64,000 nucleotides of DNA from Natrialba sp. SSL1 (GCF_001861355.1 NZ_MASN01000001.1:236194-300193), one strand, 5' to 3'. Numbered from the stretch's first letter, positions 27,574-38,204 are shown. The notes: generated from the sequence alone by a model not told the origin. Translations and numbers: made by a program.

Positions 27574-27616
27574 TCGTGGTGTGATTGTGGTTGTGGTCGT
27601 GATTGTGATTGTGGGT
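27571..27616. repeat. Degenerate 6-bp microsatellite
   Basis: A run of GTGATT, GTGGTT, GTGGTC-like hexamers immediately after the AbrB-PhoU gene stop. It looks like a slipped short tandem repeat in non-coding sequence. Similar degenerate repeats occur at 7450-7510, 17724-17765 and 22126-22160. Confidence 0.6.
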
Positions 27617-27739
27617 CCGTGCTGTGATCGTATTCGATTTGTCACAGTCCGCTAACCCATCCCGGCAGCGTTCGACCACGTCGCAATTCAATTGAAATGC
27701 GGTGTGGAACCTGGTCTCACTCTCCGGACAGCGGTCAGT

Positions 27740-28066
27740 TCAGAACCACCGATCAGCAACGCGACTGGCCAGTGGGCCGGAATCCAACTCGAGTTCCTGG
27801 TGAAACAGGTACTGTGCGAACGCCGGCAGCGCGGCGGTGATGCCGATGATACCGAGGACGGTCATCGGGGGGACAGTAGCGGTGGCGAGTGCAACTACTC
27901 CGCCGATACCGAGCAGCGTGATCAGCAGCACGCTGGCCAGATACAGACGCGACCGTACCGGGGCAGCAGCCCGGTCGGTGGCGTCGTAAAGCGTGTACTC
28001 GTACAGACAAAGCACGCCTGCGAGCACGAGGAGGGCCGAAAGGACACCGGCAAACGGGGTGATCAT
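27740..28066 (-). CDS. Small integral membrane protein, about four helices
   Basis: 108 residues with hydrophobic segments near 2-20, 44-62, 64-80 and a weaker one near 82-98. The start at ATG 28066 is supported by TTTTATAT 27-34 nt upstream, the distance of a leaderless promoter; a longer frame from 28129 lacks such support. No family is recognised. It stands alone between the AbrB-PhoU regulator and ribosomal protein S8e. Confidence 0.7.
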   Translation of the reverse strand: MITPFAGVLSALLVLAGVLCLYEYTLYDATDRAAAPVRSRLYLASVLLITLLGIGGVVALATATVPPMTVLGIIGITAALPAFAQYLFHQELELDSGPLASRVADRWF

Positions 28067-28255
28067 GGTGTAGGCTGGTATTCGTTCTCGCTCGATATAA
28101 AAGTAGGCTGTCACGCCTGAAGCGGTCACGGTGTCGTTATCTGGTCTCTGGGCGCGGCGAGTACAGTCGCTCTGTGTCGAAAAGCGGAGTAGCTGTGAGA
28201 AAGCCGAAACCGGACACCGAAAACCGAAATTCGGACCCGGACTCGAGTAGCGACG

Positions 28256-28630
28256 TTAGTTGTCGAGCAGCACGGCGTTGACCTGTCCGGTCTGACCGGG
28301 ACGGGACGTGACGCGAGCCTCACCTTCGGAGGTCGCGATGACGGCGCCCTTCGTGATGATGTTTCGGCGGACGTAGTTCGGGTTGGCGTCGTTCTCGACG
28401 ACGTCTTCGATATCGGCCGAGAGCGTCTCGTCGCCGGCGTTGACGCTCGCGACGTTCGTTGCAAGTGCGCGCGTCTTTGTGTCGTTTCCGCGAACGTCGA
28501 CGGTACGGAAGCGTGGTTCGCCGACCTGCGTCTCGGTCGGCTGTCGACCGAGTTCGTCCTTTCGGCGATTGCGAACGTTCTTCAGTCGACCGCCGGTGCG
28601 CTTTCGCGTAGAGCGTCCCTGATCTTGCAT
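28256..28630 (-). CDS. rps8e: Archaeal 30S ribosomal protein S8e
   Basis: A small-subunit ribosomal protein found in archaea and eukaryotes but not bacteria. 124 residues, opening MQDQGRSTRKRTGGRLKN, with the family features RRKDELGRQPTETQVGEPRFRT written across residues 20-42, then VRGNDTKTRALATN and NPNYVRRNIITKGAVI near the end. The ATG at 28630 gives the canonical start. Monocistronic here. Confidence 0.97.
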   Translation of the reverse strand: MQDQGRSTRKRTGGRLKNVRNRRKDELGRQPTETQVGEPRFRTVDVRGNDTKTRALATNVASVNAGDETLSADIEDVVENDANPNYVRRNIITKGAVIATSEGEARVTSRPGQTGQVNAVLLDN

Positions 28631-28724
28631 ACGCGAGGACAGTCCCGGCAAATACTTGAATGCACGCTTTCGTGTCGGCCGGGTCTGGCTGCGTCCCGTC
28701 GGTTCATATCGGCTTGAGACGCAC

Positions 28725-30086
28725 TCACTCGTCCGAAACGAGACAGTACGCGTGCCCCGGTTCCTCCATCACCGTCTCGGCATCGTCGTCGTAATAGTTC
28801 GAAAACGCAGCCCGTTCGGCGTAGTAGATCCGGCCGTCGACGGGAACTGGCGCACTGGTGACGCGACCGCGGTTCTCGACGCGCCAGCGCCGGTCGCCCG
28901 TCTCCTTGTCCAGTGCGTACAGATGCGTATCGTAGGAGCCGGCGAGCACCGTCTCCGCTGTCACCGTTAGCGCACCGATCACGCGACCGTTGACATCTGC
29001 TGACCAGATCTCCTCGCCCGACTCGGCGTCGAGCGCGTAGACGTAGTTGTCGTCGCTCCCCATGTAGACGATATCCTCCTCGACATCCACCGCCGGATTC
29101 GACATAATCGAGGCACCCGTCTCGAACGACCACACCTCCGATCCGTCCTCGAGATCCAGACAGTAGAAGTGGTTGTCCCACGTTCCGACGTAGCCGTAGC
29201 CGTCGTGGGCCGCGACCGTTCCCTTGATCTCTGCCCCCTCGCGGAACGCACCACCCTCGCGCTCCTGGCCGTCGGCGTCGGCCTGGAACTCCCAGGTGTA
29301 CTCGAGTGCCGGAAACTCCCAGCCGTAGACGACGCCGTCGTTCGAGCCGCCGACCATCCGGCCGGTTTCGAGGTCGATCGTCGGCGAGGGGTGGGGTTGG
29401 CCCCACATACGGTCGTCGTACCAGAGCGGCTCGCCGGTGTCGGGGTCGATGGCCCAGATGGTGCCGGTGGAGGGCGAGCCGTACTCGGAGACGACGTAGA
29501 GGGTGCCGTCGTGGAAGGCTGGGCTCGAGCCGATGGCGAGCGCGCCGTGTAAATCGTCGGCACGGGTTCGCCAGACGATGTCGCCGCTGTCGGTGTCGAA
29601 GGCGTAGAGGTCGCCGTCGTAGCCGCCGATGTAGGCGGTGTCACCGACGATGGCCGGCGAGCCGTGAAAACCGAGCTCCGTTGCGCCAGTGAGCGTGGAC
29701 CACTGCAGTTCGCCGCTCGGCGTGTAGGCGTGGACCCAGCCGCTGTCGCCGGCGATGACGATCGTCTCGCCGTCGGGTGTCGGCACGGGGCTCGACTTGG
29801 CGGCGGTGTGGGTGACGTAGTTGATCGGGAACGACCAGTTGACGCTAACCGAGTTGGGGACGGTTTCTTCAGGATAGTAGCCGAGTCGACGGAGGCCGTT
29901 CTGGAAGTGCGAGACGTCCTCGGTGCCGTCGAGTCGGTCGCCAAGTGCGGTCGGCAGGCTTACACAGCCCGCGACTCCGCCGAGGGCCGTCGCGCCGACT
30001 GCGCCGAGAAGTTGCCGTCGCCCGACAGCAGCGGCGTCACGGCTTCGGTCGGCAGCTGCTTCCGTCGGTCGATTCGTAGGTCGCAT
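28725..30086 (-). CDS. PQQ-repeat beta-propeller Tat lipoprotein
   Basis: A secreted, membrane-anchored propeller. 453 residues: Tat motif with RR at 23-24 (GRRQLLGAVGATALGGVAG) and lipobox cysteine C41, then repeated blades with the PQQ/outer-membrane-assembly-type signature, for example DLYAFDTDSGDIVWRT, TIWAIDPDTGEPLWY, FYCLDLEDGSEVWSFET, YVYALDAESGEEIWSAD and LYALDKETGDRRWRV. The aromatic tryptophan dockings are regular. No enzymatic residues of PQQ dehydrogenases are evident, so a binding or scaffold role is more likely. The ATG at 30086 is preferred over one seven codons upstream. Confidence 0.88.
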   Translation of the reverse strand: MRPTNRPTEAAADRSRDAAAVGRRQLLGAVGATALGGVAGCVSLPTALGDRLDGTEDVSHFQNGLRRLGYYPEETVPNSVSVNWSFPINYVTHTAAKSSPVPTPDGETIVIAGDSGWVHAYTPSGELQWSTLTGATELGFHGSPAIVGDTAYIGGYDGDLYAFDTDSGDIVWRTRADDLHGALAIGSSPAFHDGTLYVVSEYGSPSTGTIWAIDPDTGEPLWYDDRMWGQPHPSPTIDLETGRMVGGSNDGVVYGWEFPALEYTWEFQADADGQEREGGAFREGAEIKGTVAAHDGYGYVGTWDNHFYCLDLEDGSEVWSFETGASIMSNPAVDVEEDIVYMGSDDNYVYALDAESGEEIWSADVNGRVIGALTVTAETVLAGSYDTHLYALDKETGDRRWRVENRGRVTSAPVPVDGRIYYAERAAFSNYYDDDAETVMEEPGHAYCLVSDE

Positions 30087-30176
30087 GTGGTACTTCTGTG
30101 AAAGCACGGCGGACGGGTGCTAAAGACCGACGATTCGCTGCACGCGGTGAACGACGCAGAAAAAGGGGTCCCGTTG

Positions 30177-32432
<2,256 letters not shown>

Positions 32433-32572
32433 ATCAGCCACAGTGCGGGCGACCACTAAAAACAATGCGAAGGCGGATATCGACAAGTGTCGAATATTGC
32501 CGTCGCCGACCGGCCCACTTCCGTGTCCCCCGTTTCGACCGTTTTATACGGACCGCGCCAGTCAGGTGGGGT

Positions 32573-33073
32573 ATGGACGTCGCGCTTGGTGGGACGTTCG
32601 ACCCCGTTCACGACGGCCACCGTCGGCTGTTCGAACGGGCGTTCGAACTCGGAGACGTCACGGTCGGCTTGACCAGCGACGAACTCGCCCCGCAAACACG
32701 ACACGTAGAACGACGGGTCCGCCCGTTCGACGAGCGACGAGACGACCTCGCGGCCGAACTCGAGTCTATTGCTGCCGAGTACGACCGCAGTTTCGAGATC
32801 CGAACGCTCGAAGAACCGACCGGAATCGCGACCGAGGAGCCGTTCGACTACCTGGTCGTCTCCCCCGAGACCAAAGCCGGCGGCGAGCGCATCAACGACA
32901 TTCGTCGCGAACGCGGCTACGATCCGCTCGAGGTCGTCGTCGTCCCACACCTGCGCGCCGACGACGGCGACATCATCTCGAGCACCCGTATCGTTCGCGG
33001 CGAGATCGACGAGCACGGGGCCGTACTCGAGGACGACGATGGGAGAACTGACACCACCGACGGCGCATCGTAA
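32573..33073 (+). CDS. coaD: Archaeal-type pantetheine-phosphate adenylyltransferase
   Basis: Transfers AMP from ATP to 4'-phosphopantetheine in coenzyme A synthesis. 166 residues with the nucleotidyltransferase signature GGTFDPVHDGH at residues 6-16 and the second motif ISSTRI near 138. Also seen: YLVVSPETKAGGERIND and EVVVVPHL, typical of the archaeal/eukaryotic PPAT branch. TTTTATAC lies 27-32 nt before the ATG. The acidic tail after about residue 148 is extra. Divergent from maeB. Confidence 0.92.
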   Translation: MDVALGGTFDPVHDGHRRLFERAFELGDVTVGLTSDELAPQTRHVERRVRPFDERRDDLAAELESIAAEYDRSFEIRTLEEPTGIATEEPFDYLVVSPETKAGGERINDIRRERGYDPLEVVVVPHLRADDGDIISSTRIVRGEIDEHGAVLEDDDGRTDTTDGAS

Positions 33074-33265
33074 CGCCTGACACTGACTGCTCGTTCGTGA
33101 CTCCCGGCTCTGCTCCAACCCGAGAGCGGCTTCTGTTCGAAAATCATCCAAAACCGCCCAAACTGTTGCCAATGGCAACTACAGTCGGCTACTAATACTG
33201 TCTTTCCGCCGCGTATCATACACTTACGACGCACAACAGTCACTGGATCCGAGATACTGCGCACC

Positions 33266-33574
33266 CTACCAGCGTGGCGGCTCGAGTCCGGCCGCCTCGA
33301 GTCGGTCCTTCCAGCGCGTCTGAATCGAGAGTCTGGAGACGTCCGCGGCGTCGGCAACGGTCCCCTGCGTACACCCCTCGCCAGCGACGAGCGCACCGGC
33401 GTAGATACTGGCGGCGAGGACCGCCCGTTTCGATCGATCCGCGTCCGGCACGTCCATGAGAAAGAGCTCTACAGCGCAGGAACGGGCCTCCTGCGTCAGT
33501 TCGAGTCGATCTGCGACCTGTTCGAGTTCGGCCAGCCACGGTTCGTACTCGAGTCGGTCGCGGGCGCTGTGCAT
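33266..33574 (-). CDS. Short TFB-like protein with a single cyclin repeat
   Basis: 102 residues resembling one cyclin-fold repeat of transcription factor B: LEQVADRLELTQEARSCAVEL, then KRAVLAASIYAGALVAGEGC and QGTVADAADVSRLSIQTRWK. Full TFBs have a zinc ribbon plus two repeats; here both the ribbon and one repeat are missing. Haloarchaea carry many such short relatives. ATG 33574 is chosen, with GGTTTATC 25-31 nt upstream; the frame is open to 33805, but those residues are unlike the family. It may modulate promoter choice; function inferred only from the fold. Confidence 0.8.
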   Translation of the reverse strand: MHSARDRLEYEPWLAELEQVADRLELTQEARSCAVELFLMDVPDADRSKRAVLAASIYAGALVAGEGCTQGTVADAADVSRLSIQTRWKDRLEAAGLEPPRW

Positions 33575-33944
33575 ACACCGGTGTATCGCGTGATCAGGGA
33601 TAAACCTGCGGACGTGCGGTGTGGATGAGAGGGCTGCTGTCGATTGCTGATTCTGCTGTGTATCGACGAGTGATTCGACCGACTGACTGTCGTGTGTGAG
33701 TGACCAGTAGCTGGCGTCTGGACGCTGTGTAAGCGGTACCAGTTGGTCGTGGATGCAATCCGTTTCATATCGTTGCCGGTCCCAATAGTGCGCTACTTGG
33801 GCCAACGTTCAGCTACGAATATCTCGGCGAATCAGCCGTTCTCCTTGGATTTCACTAGGAGATAACTACTAAAGCCCGGGAATCGCCAAGCACTGAGCAA
33901 CGTCGGGTTCCGGTCTCGGCACGGCTGGAGGCCTGCGTCACGTC

Positions 33945-34118
33945 ATGAAGGAACCAACCTGCAAGCTCGTCTGTACTGGCTGCGGTCTCGAGATGCCGTA
34001 CCGAGACCGGTCGCTGGCCGAACAGGCGGCAGAGCTACACCAACTTCGCGATTCGGAGCACGTGACCTTTATCGTCCCGCCGGACTGGTCGCCCGAGGAG
34101 CCGGTCAAACATCAGTAA
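33945..34118 (+). CDS. Small cysteine-rich protein, zinc-ribbon-like
   Basis: 57 residues, ATG to TAA. The N-terminus KEPTCKLVCTGCGLEMPYRD has C-x3-C-x2-C, a half zinc finger. Middle helix SLAEQAAELHQLRDSEHV and a short hydrophobic/proline end FIVPPDW. Codon use and acidic charge are haloarchaeal, so it is likely real. Function unknown; it lies just before tRNA-Leu. Confidence 0.6.
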   Translation: MKEPTCKLVCTGCGLEMPYRDRSLAEQAAELHQLRDSEHVTFIVPPDWSPEEPVKHQ

Positions 34119-34183
34119 CCGGGACCGGGAGCCGTACTGCGGACCGACAACTACTTACTGGACTCGTGAAAAGCGATGGGTGC

Positions 34184-34268
34184 GCGCGGGTAGCCAAGCT
34201 AGGCCAACGGCGCAGCGCTTAGGACGCTGTCTCGTAGGAGTCCGCCGGTTCGAATCCGGTCCCGCGCA
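34184..34268 (+). tRNA. tRNA-Leu (anticodon UAG)
   Basis: An 85-nt class II tRNA. Acceptor GCGCGGG (34184-34190) pairs with CCCGCGC (34261-34267); discriminator A at 34268. The anticodon stem CAGCG/CGCTG encloses CTTAGGA with anticodon TAG (34220-34222), which reads CUA. Long variable arm and T arm GGTTCGAATCC are present. No intron. Its 3' end is repeated four or five times downstream. Confidence 0.97.
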
Positions 34269-34698
34269 TGGTTCTGCGGCGAGCAAGCCGCGAGCCGCAG
34301 GTTCTGCATCGGGGCGGTTCGAACCCTGCAAGTCGCAGTACTCGAGTAGGGCGAGAGTGACCGTCTTGCTCCGGTTCGAATCCGGTCCCGCGCACTGAAC
34401 GAACGGAGTGAGTGAAGGAGCAGGTCGGATTCGCGGCCCAGAGGACGAGCGAAGCGATGTCCTCGCGGTTCGAATCCGGTCCCGCGCATTCTCCGCGAAC
34501 AATATCGTGAGCGGAGACTGCGGTTAGCGGGTTCGAACGAGAGAAGACGCGCGCAGCACCGCGAGCACGTCTTCGCGTTGTTCGAATCCGGTCCCGGCAT
34601 TCCTGTCACGAACAACCCGCGAGCAACAGCAATCGGATGGCCAGTTCGAACCCTGCAAGTCGCAGCGCTCGAGCAGCGCGAGAGAGTTCGGACCCGCA
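34269..34698 (+). repeat. Tandem tRNA-Leu tail cassettes (four units)
   Basis: After the tRNA the 3' tail GGTTCGAATCCGGTCCCGCGCA recurs at 34373-34394 and, with slight loss, at 34466-34488, 34580-34599 and in degenerate form at 34686-34698, giving units of 126, 94, 111 and 99 bp. Each of the first three units holds a 5' arm complementary to its own tail copy (34315-34324, 34426-34433, 34529-34538) and an inner stem: GCAAG/CTTGC, GAGGAC/GTCCTC, GAAGACG/CGTCTTC. The first and fourth units share a 22-bp segment containing CCCTGCAAGTCGCAG. The third shares its core with the cassette behind tRNA-Ser. No protein-coding gene is credible here. Confidence 0.85.
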
Positions 34699-34982
34699 CT
34701 CGTAAGATGACCCATTCTACTCGAGTCCACCTCACTATCCGAGTCCATTCTCGCTCTCGCCTCGCCACTCGAGTGCGGTGCTCCTCGGTACTCGAGTGCC
34801 TCCCGGTATTTGAGTCCCACTCCACCTGTATCCCATCCGGAGCGTACCGCTATCGCTCACTACCCCGTCCCTGTCTCCCCACCTATTCAGCACCTGCCCT
34901 CCTTCAACCCACAGCATGTCGTGGCAGACACACGTCTGACGCTCCATAACGCTTATTCGCGCGCAAACGGCTTGTATGAGCA
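34699..34982. other. Non-coding region before dacZ
   Basis: No convincing gene. It contains several ACTCGAG palindromes (about 34715-34800). The dacZ promoter is at the end: a TATA-like CTTATTC near 34949-34956, about 27-34 nt before the dacZ ATG. Confidence 0.5.
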
Positions 34983-35795
34983 ATGGCCGGGTTAGACGAT
35001 GTGTTCGGGCAACTCTTCTCGAACGCCGATGCAGTCGTTCTCTTTTCACCGAGTAGCTCCGTCTACGAGCGCTGTCGAGAACTCGAGGATCTCGACACAG
35101 TCGTCGTCGGAACGGACAACGACATCGGCGCCGACACCTTCGTCGAGTTGCCACTCGAGTTCGAGGACGTCTCGGAGCGGATCGACTTCGGTCTCGAGGG
35201 GGCGCTCGAACAGGGTGTACTCGAGGACGGTGACGAACTCGTCTGTGCGACGAGCGTGTTCAGCGACGAGATGGACACGGTGTCGCGCGTGCGAGCGATC
35301 GCGGACGAACGAACGGGAATTTACGATCTCTTCACGAAATCGCGCGCGGAGCCGTCAGTGATCAAGTCGGTGCTCGAACTGGCGATCGAACTCGGGAAGA
35401 AAGGGCAGAAGGGCAAGCCAGTGGGCGCACTGTTCGTCGTCGGCGATGCAGGCAAGGTGATGAACAAGTCCCGGCCGCTGTCGTACAACCCGTTCGAGAA
35501 GTCCCACGTTCACGTTGGCGATCCGATCGTGAACGTGATGCTGAAGGAGTTCTCGCGGCTCGACGGCGCGTTCGTCATCTCGGATGCGGGCAAGATCGTG
35601 TCGGCCTACCGCTACCTCGAGCCGTCCGCAGAGGGGGTGGACATTCCGAAAGGGCTGGGGGCGCGACATATGGCCGGCGGTGCGATCACACGCGATACGA
35701 ACGCGATCACGATCGTGTTGTCGGAGAGTGATGGGCTCGTGCGGGCTTTCAAGGGTGGCGAGCTCATCATGGAGGTCGATCCGGAGGCGTACTGA
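34983..35795 (+). CDS. dacZ: Diadenylate cyclase DacZ (c-di-AMP synthase)
   Basis: Makes the second messenger cyclic di-AMP from two ATP. 270 residues: an N-terminal archaeal domain (about 1-120) followed by the DAC (DisA_N-type) domain with the catalytic RLDGAFVISDAGKIVSAYRY and the second motif GLGARHMAGGAI, followed by TRDTNAITIVLSESDG. Cytosolic. A leaderless-type TATA box lies just upstream. An MscS-type channel gene starts 2 nt after the stop, so the two are almost certainly co-translated; c-di-AMP is tied to osmotic and potassium control in other organisms, which fits such a partner. Confidence 0.93.
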   Translation: MAGLDDVFGQLFSNADAVVLFSPSSSVYERCRELEDLDTVVVGTDNDIGADTFVELPLEFEDVSERIDFGLEGALEQGVLEDGDELVCATSVFSDEMDTVSRVRAIADERTGIYDLFTKSRAEPSVIKSVLELAIELGKKGQKGKPVGALFVVGDAGKVMNKSRPLSYNPFEKSHVHVGDPIVNVMLKEFSRLDGAFVISDAGKIVSAYRYLEPSAEGVDIPKGLGARHMAGGAITRDTNAITIVLSESDGLVRAFKGGELIMEVDPEAY

Positions 35796-35796
35796 G

Positions 35797-36561
35797 ATGA
35801 ACTGGCAGACCCTCATCGACGAGCCGGCCGTCATAGCTGCGGCGGTGCTCGCGCTCGGGATTGTCGTCGGCTATCTGGTCGGGCGACTCAATAAGGAGCT
35901 ACTCTCAGCCTCGGGCGTGCCGGACGCGGTCGAGGGGACGCCGTTCGAGCGGACCGCCCAGTCAATCGGGACCTCGTCCGTCGAAATCGTCGCCCGGCTG
36001 AGTTCGTGGTTCATCTACGGCATCGCCGTCCTGACGGCGATTCACATCGCCCAGTTGCTCGACACGGAGGCGTTCTGGATCCGGGTCGTCGAGTTCATCC
36101 CGCAGGTGTTCATCGCAGTCCTCGTGCTCATTTTCGGATTTATCATCGCCGACAAGGCCGAACTGGCCGTCAGCGAATATCTCCGCGGCGTCAAACTGCC
36201 AGAGGTCTCGATCATCCCGAAGGTCGTCAAGTACTCCGTCCTCTACGTGGCCTTCCTCATCGCGCTGGGACAGATCGGCGTCTACGTCGCGCCGCTGTTG
36301 ATCCTGCTCGCGGTGTACGCCGTCGGCATCGTCATCGTCGGCGCGGTCGTCTTCAAAGACTTCCTCATCTCGAGTGCGGCGGGGATTTACCTGCTGCTCA
36401 ACCAGCCCTACGGAATCGGTGACCAGATTCGAATCGGCGAACAGTCCGGCATCGTCCAGGAGGTCGACCTCTTCGTGACGAAGATCGAGGACGACTCGGA
36501 GGAGTATATCATCCCGAATCGGAAGGTCTTCGAAGACGAACTGGTCCGCCTTCGCGACTAG
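35797..36561 (+). CDS. MscS-family mechanosensitive channel protein
   Basis: 254 residues with about four membrane helices (near 12-30, 70-92, 98-118, 150-190) followed by the MscS beta domain signature GIGDQIRIGEQSGIVQEVDLF and YIIPNRKVFEDELVRLRD. The last transmembrane helix plus the beta domain suggest a small conductance channel lacking the large cytoplasmic cage. GGAGG (35782-35786) precedes the ATG. Adjacent to dacZ with a 1-nt intergenic gap, so it may be expressed and regulated with c-di-AMP signalling; that link is inference. Confidence 0.9.
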   Translation: MNWQTLIDEPAVIAAAVLALGIVVGYLVGRLNKELLSASGVPDAVEGTPFERTAQSIGTSSVEIVARLSSWFIYGIAVLTAIHIAQLLDTEAFWIRVVEFIPQVFIAVLVLIFGFIIADKAELAVSEYLRGVKLPEVSIIPKVVKYSVLYVAFLIALGQIGVYVAPLLILLAVYAVGIVIVGAVVFKDFLISSAAGIYLLLNQPYGIGDQIRIGEQSGIVQEVDLFVTKIEDDSEEYIIPNRKVFEDELVRLRD

Positions 36562-36766
36562 GGCGACACACCGCCTTTCGTCGCCGGACACTGCAACACC
36601 GGCCGATAGACTTTCTTTGACTGTTGTAACTGGGAGCGCTCCAGAGACTCTCCCGTCGTTAACTAAAACACCCATTCAGGCAACTTTGTAAGTCGAATCA
36701 GACAACTCCGAAACATTGTTATCAGACACCCCGCATGGTCCGAACACCCATCGTGGTTGTGAACTA

Positions 36767-38149
36767 ATGACAGAACATCGTCTTATCAACACCGAGGTCG
36801 GCGTTCTCGGTGCAACAGTCCTCATCATCGGCAACGTAATCGGTGTGAGTGCGTTCGTCCTCCCGGGCCCGCTCGCGGGTGACGTCGGCCCCGGCGTCAT
36901 CTTCGCGCTCTTGCTCGCACTGATCCCGCTCCTGTTCGGGATACTCATGTCGCTTCAGTTGGGGAGTGCCATTCCCGCTGCCGGCGGCAGCTACGTCTAC
37001 GCATCGCGGCTCGTCGGCCCTTTCTGGGGCTTCTTGCTCCCCTGGATCACGATTCCCGGCGTCTGGGCGGGTATGCTGTTCATCGGCTTTGGCTTTGCCG
37101 AGTACGCCGAGTTCGTCTCCGGGACAGTTGGTGCCGTCCCCGAGGTCCCCGAACTTGCGCTCGTCTACGGCCTGCTCATCCCCTTCATCATCCTCAACGT
37201 CCTCGGGATCAAGATGGTCGCGATCATCCAGTTCACGATGGTCTCGCTCATCGTGGTCGGCATGCTCGCGTTCATCATCCCCGGCGCGTTCGTCATCGAC
37301 ACGGCGAACTACACGCCCGCCTTCCCCGAAGGCGCTGGCGCGGTCATCGTCGCCATCGTCTCGCTGTACTTCCCGCTTCGTGGCTTCCGACTGGTACTCG
37401 AGTTGGGCGAGGAGATGAAAGATCCCGCCAAGAACATTCCACGGGTGCTCGGACTCTCGGCTGCGATTTCGCTCACGCTGCTGATTGGTCTCGTGGTCGT
37501 CCTCGTCGGAACGACGAACTGGCAGGCGCTGGGCCAGATGGATGCTGCGGTGGCACAGGTTTCGCTCGACAACTTCCCGGCACCGCTGACGGGACTGGTC
37601 TTCGTCGCGGCGGCGATGGGTGCGCTCACGTCGATCAACATGACCTACACGGCCTACTCGCGGCTGCTGATGCGCGCCGGGCGTGACAACATCATCCCAG
37701 GCGCGCTCGCACGGATTCACGACCGGTTCGAGTCGCCACACGTCGCGGTGCTCGTCCTCGGGATTCCGCCGCTGCTCATCGCGCCGGTTTCGCCCGGGAC
37801 GGTTACGCTCTCGGTCGCGCTCTCGCTGACGATTCTGTTCGGCCTCGCCGTCGCGGGCGTCGCGCTCTGGAACCTGCCGTCGGCGTTCCCGCAGCGCTAC
37901 GAGTACTCACTGTACAAGCTGCCGCTGTGGATACTCCGGTTCGTCGCCGCGGGCGCAGTCATCTCCGCCGGGTTCCTCTGGATCCTGGTTTCGACCCAGC
38001 TTCCGGCGATGGTCGCCGTGCTCGCCGGCTGGATGGTGCTCGGCTACGGCTTCTACCGGGCGCGCCTCTGGTGGTTCAACAAGCGCGGTGTGGATCTCAA
38101 AGCACGGATGCGCCGTCTGCACGAGAACGAGCAGCGAGCCGCAGATTGA
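36767..38149 (+). CDS. APC-superfamily amino acid permease
   Basis: 460 residues, about twelve membrane helices. Opening motif VLGATVLIIGNVIGVSAFVL resembles the APC helix-1 signature with its Gly-rich break, followed by QLGSAIPAAGGSYVYASRL and MKDPAKNIPRVLG in the loop after helix 6. The carboxy tail is basic and short. The ATG at 36767 gives a normal N-terminus; the upstream start at 36716 would add a non-hydrophobic, His/Pro-rich leader. The substrate is probably an amino acid or amine but cannot be specified. Confidence 0.9.
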   Translation: MTEHRLINTEVGVLGATVLIIGNVIGVSAFVLPGPLAGDVGPGVIFALLLALIPLLFGILMSLQLGSAIPAAGGSYVYASRLVGPFWGFLLPWITIPGVWAGMLFIGFGFAEYAEFVSGTVGAVPEVPELALVYGLLIPFIILNVLGIKMVAIIQFTMVSLIVVGMLAFIIPGAFVIDTANYTPAFPEGAGAVIVAIVSLYFPLRGFRLVLELGEEMKDPAKNIPRVLGLSAAISLTLLIGLVVVLVGTTNWQALGQMDAAVAQVSLDNFPAPLTGLVFVAAAMGALTSINMTYTAYSRLLMRAGRDNIIPGALARIHDRFESPHVAVLVLGIPPLLIAPVSPGTVTLSVALSLTILFGLAVAGVALWNLPSAFPQRYEYSLYKLPLWILRFVAAGAVISAGFLWILVSTQLPAMVAVLAGWMVLGYGFYRARLWWFNKRGVDLKARMRRLHENEQRAAD

Positions 38150-38204
38150 GTGGGTGGCCGTACTCAGCAGTCGGTAGTTGTTTTTTCGCTCCCTCGATTT
38201 GCGT

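Noticed and set aside
34245..34698. Reading the tRNA-Leu tail array as a CRISPR array
   Set aside because: Repeats are the tRNA 3' end, spacing varies from 94 to 126 bp, repeats decay along the array, the inserts are structured and partly alike, and no cas gene is near.
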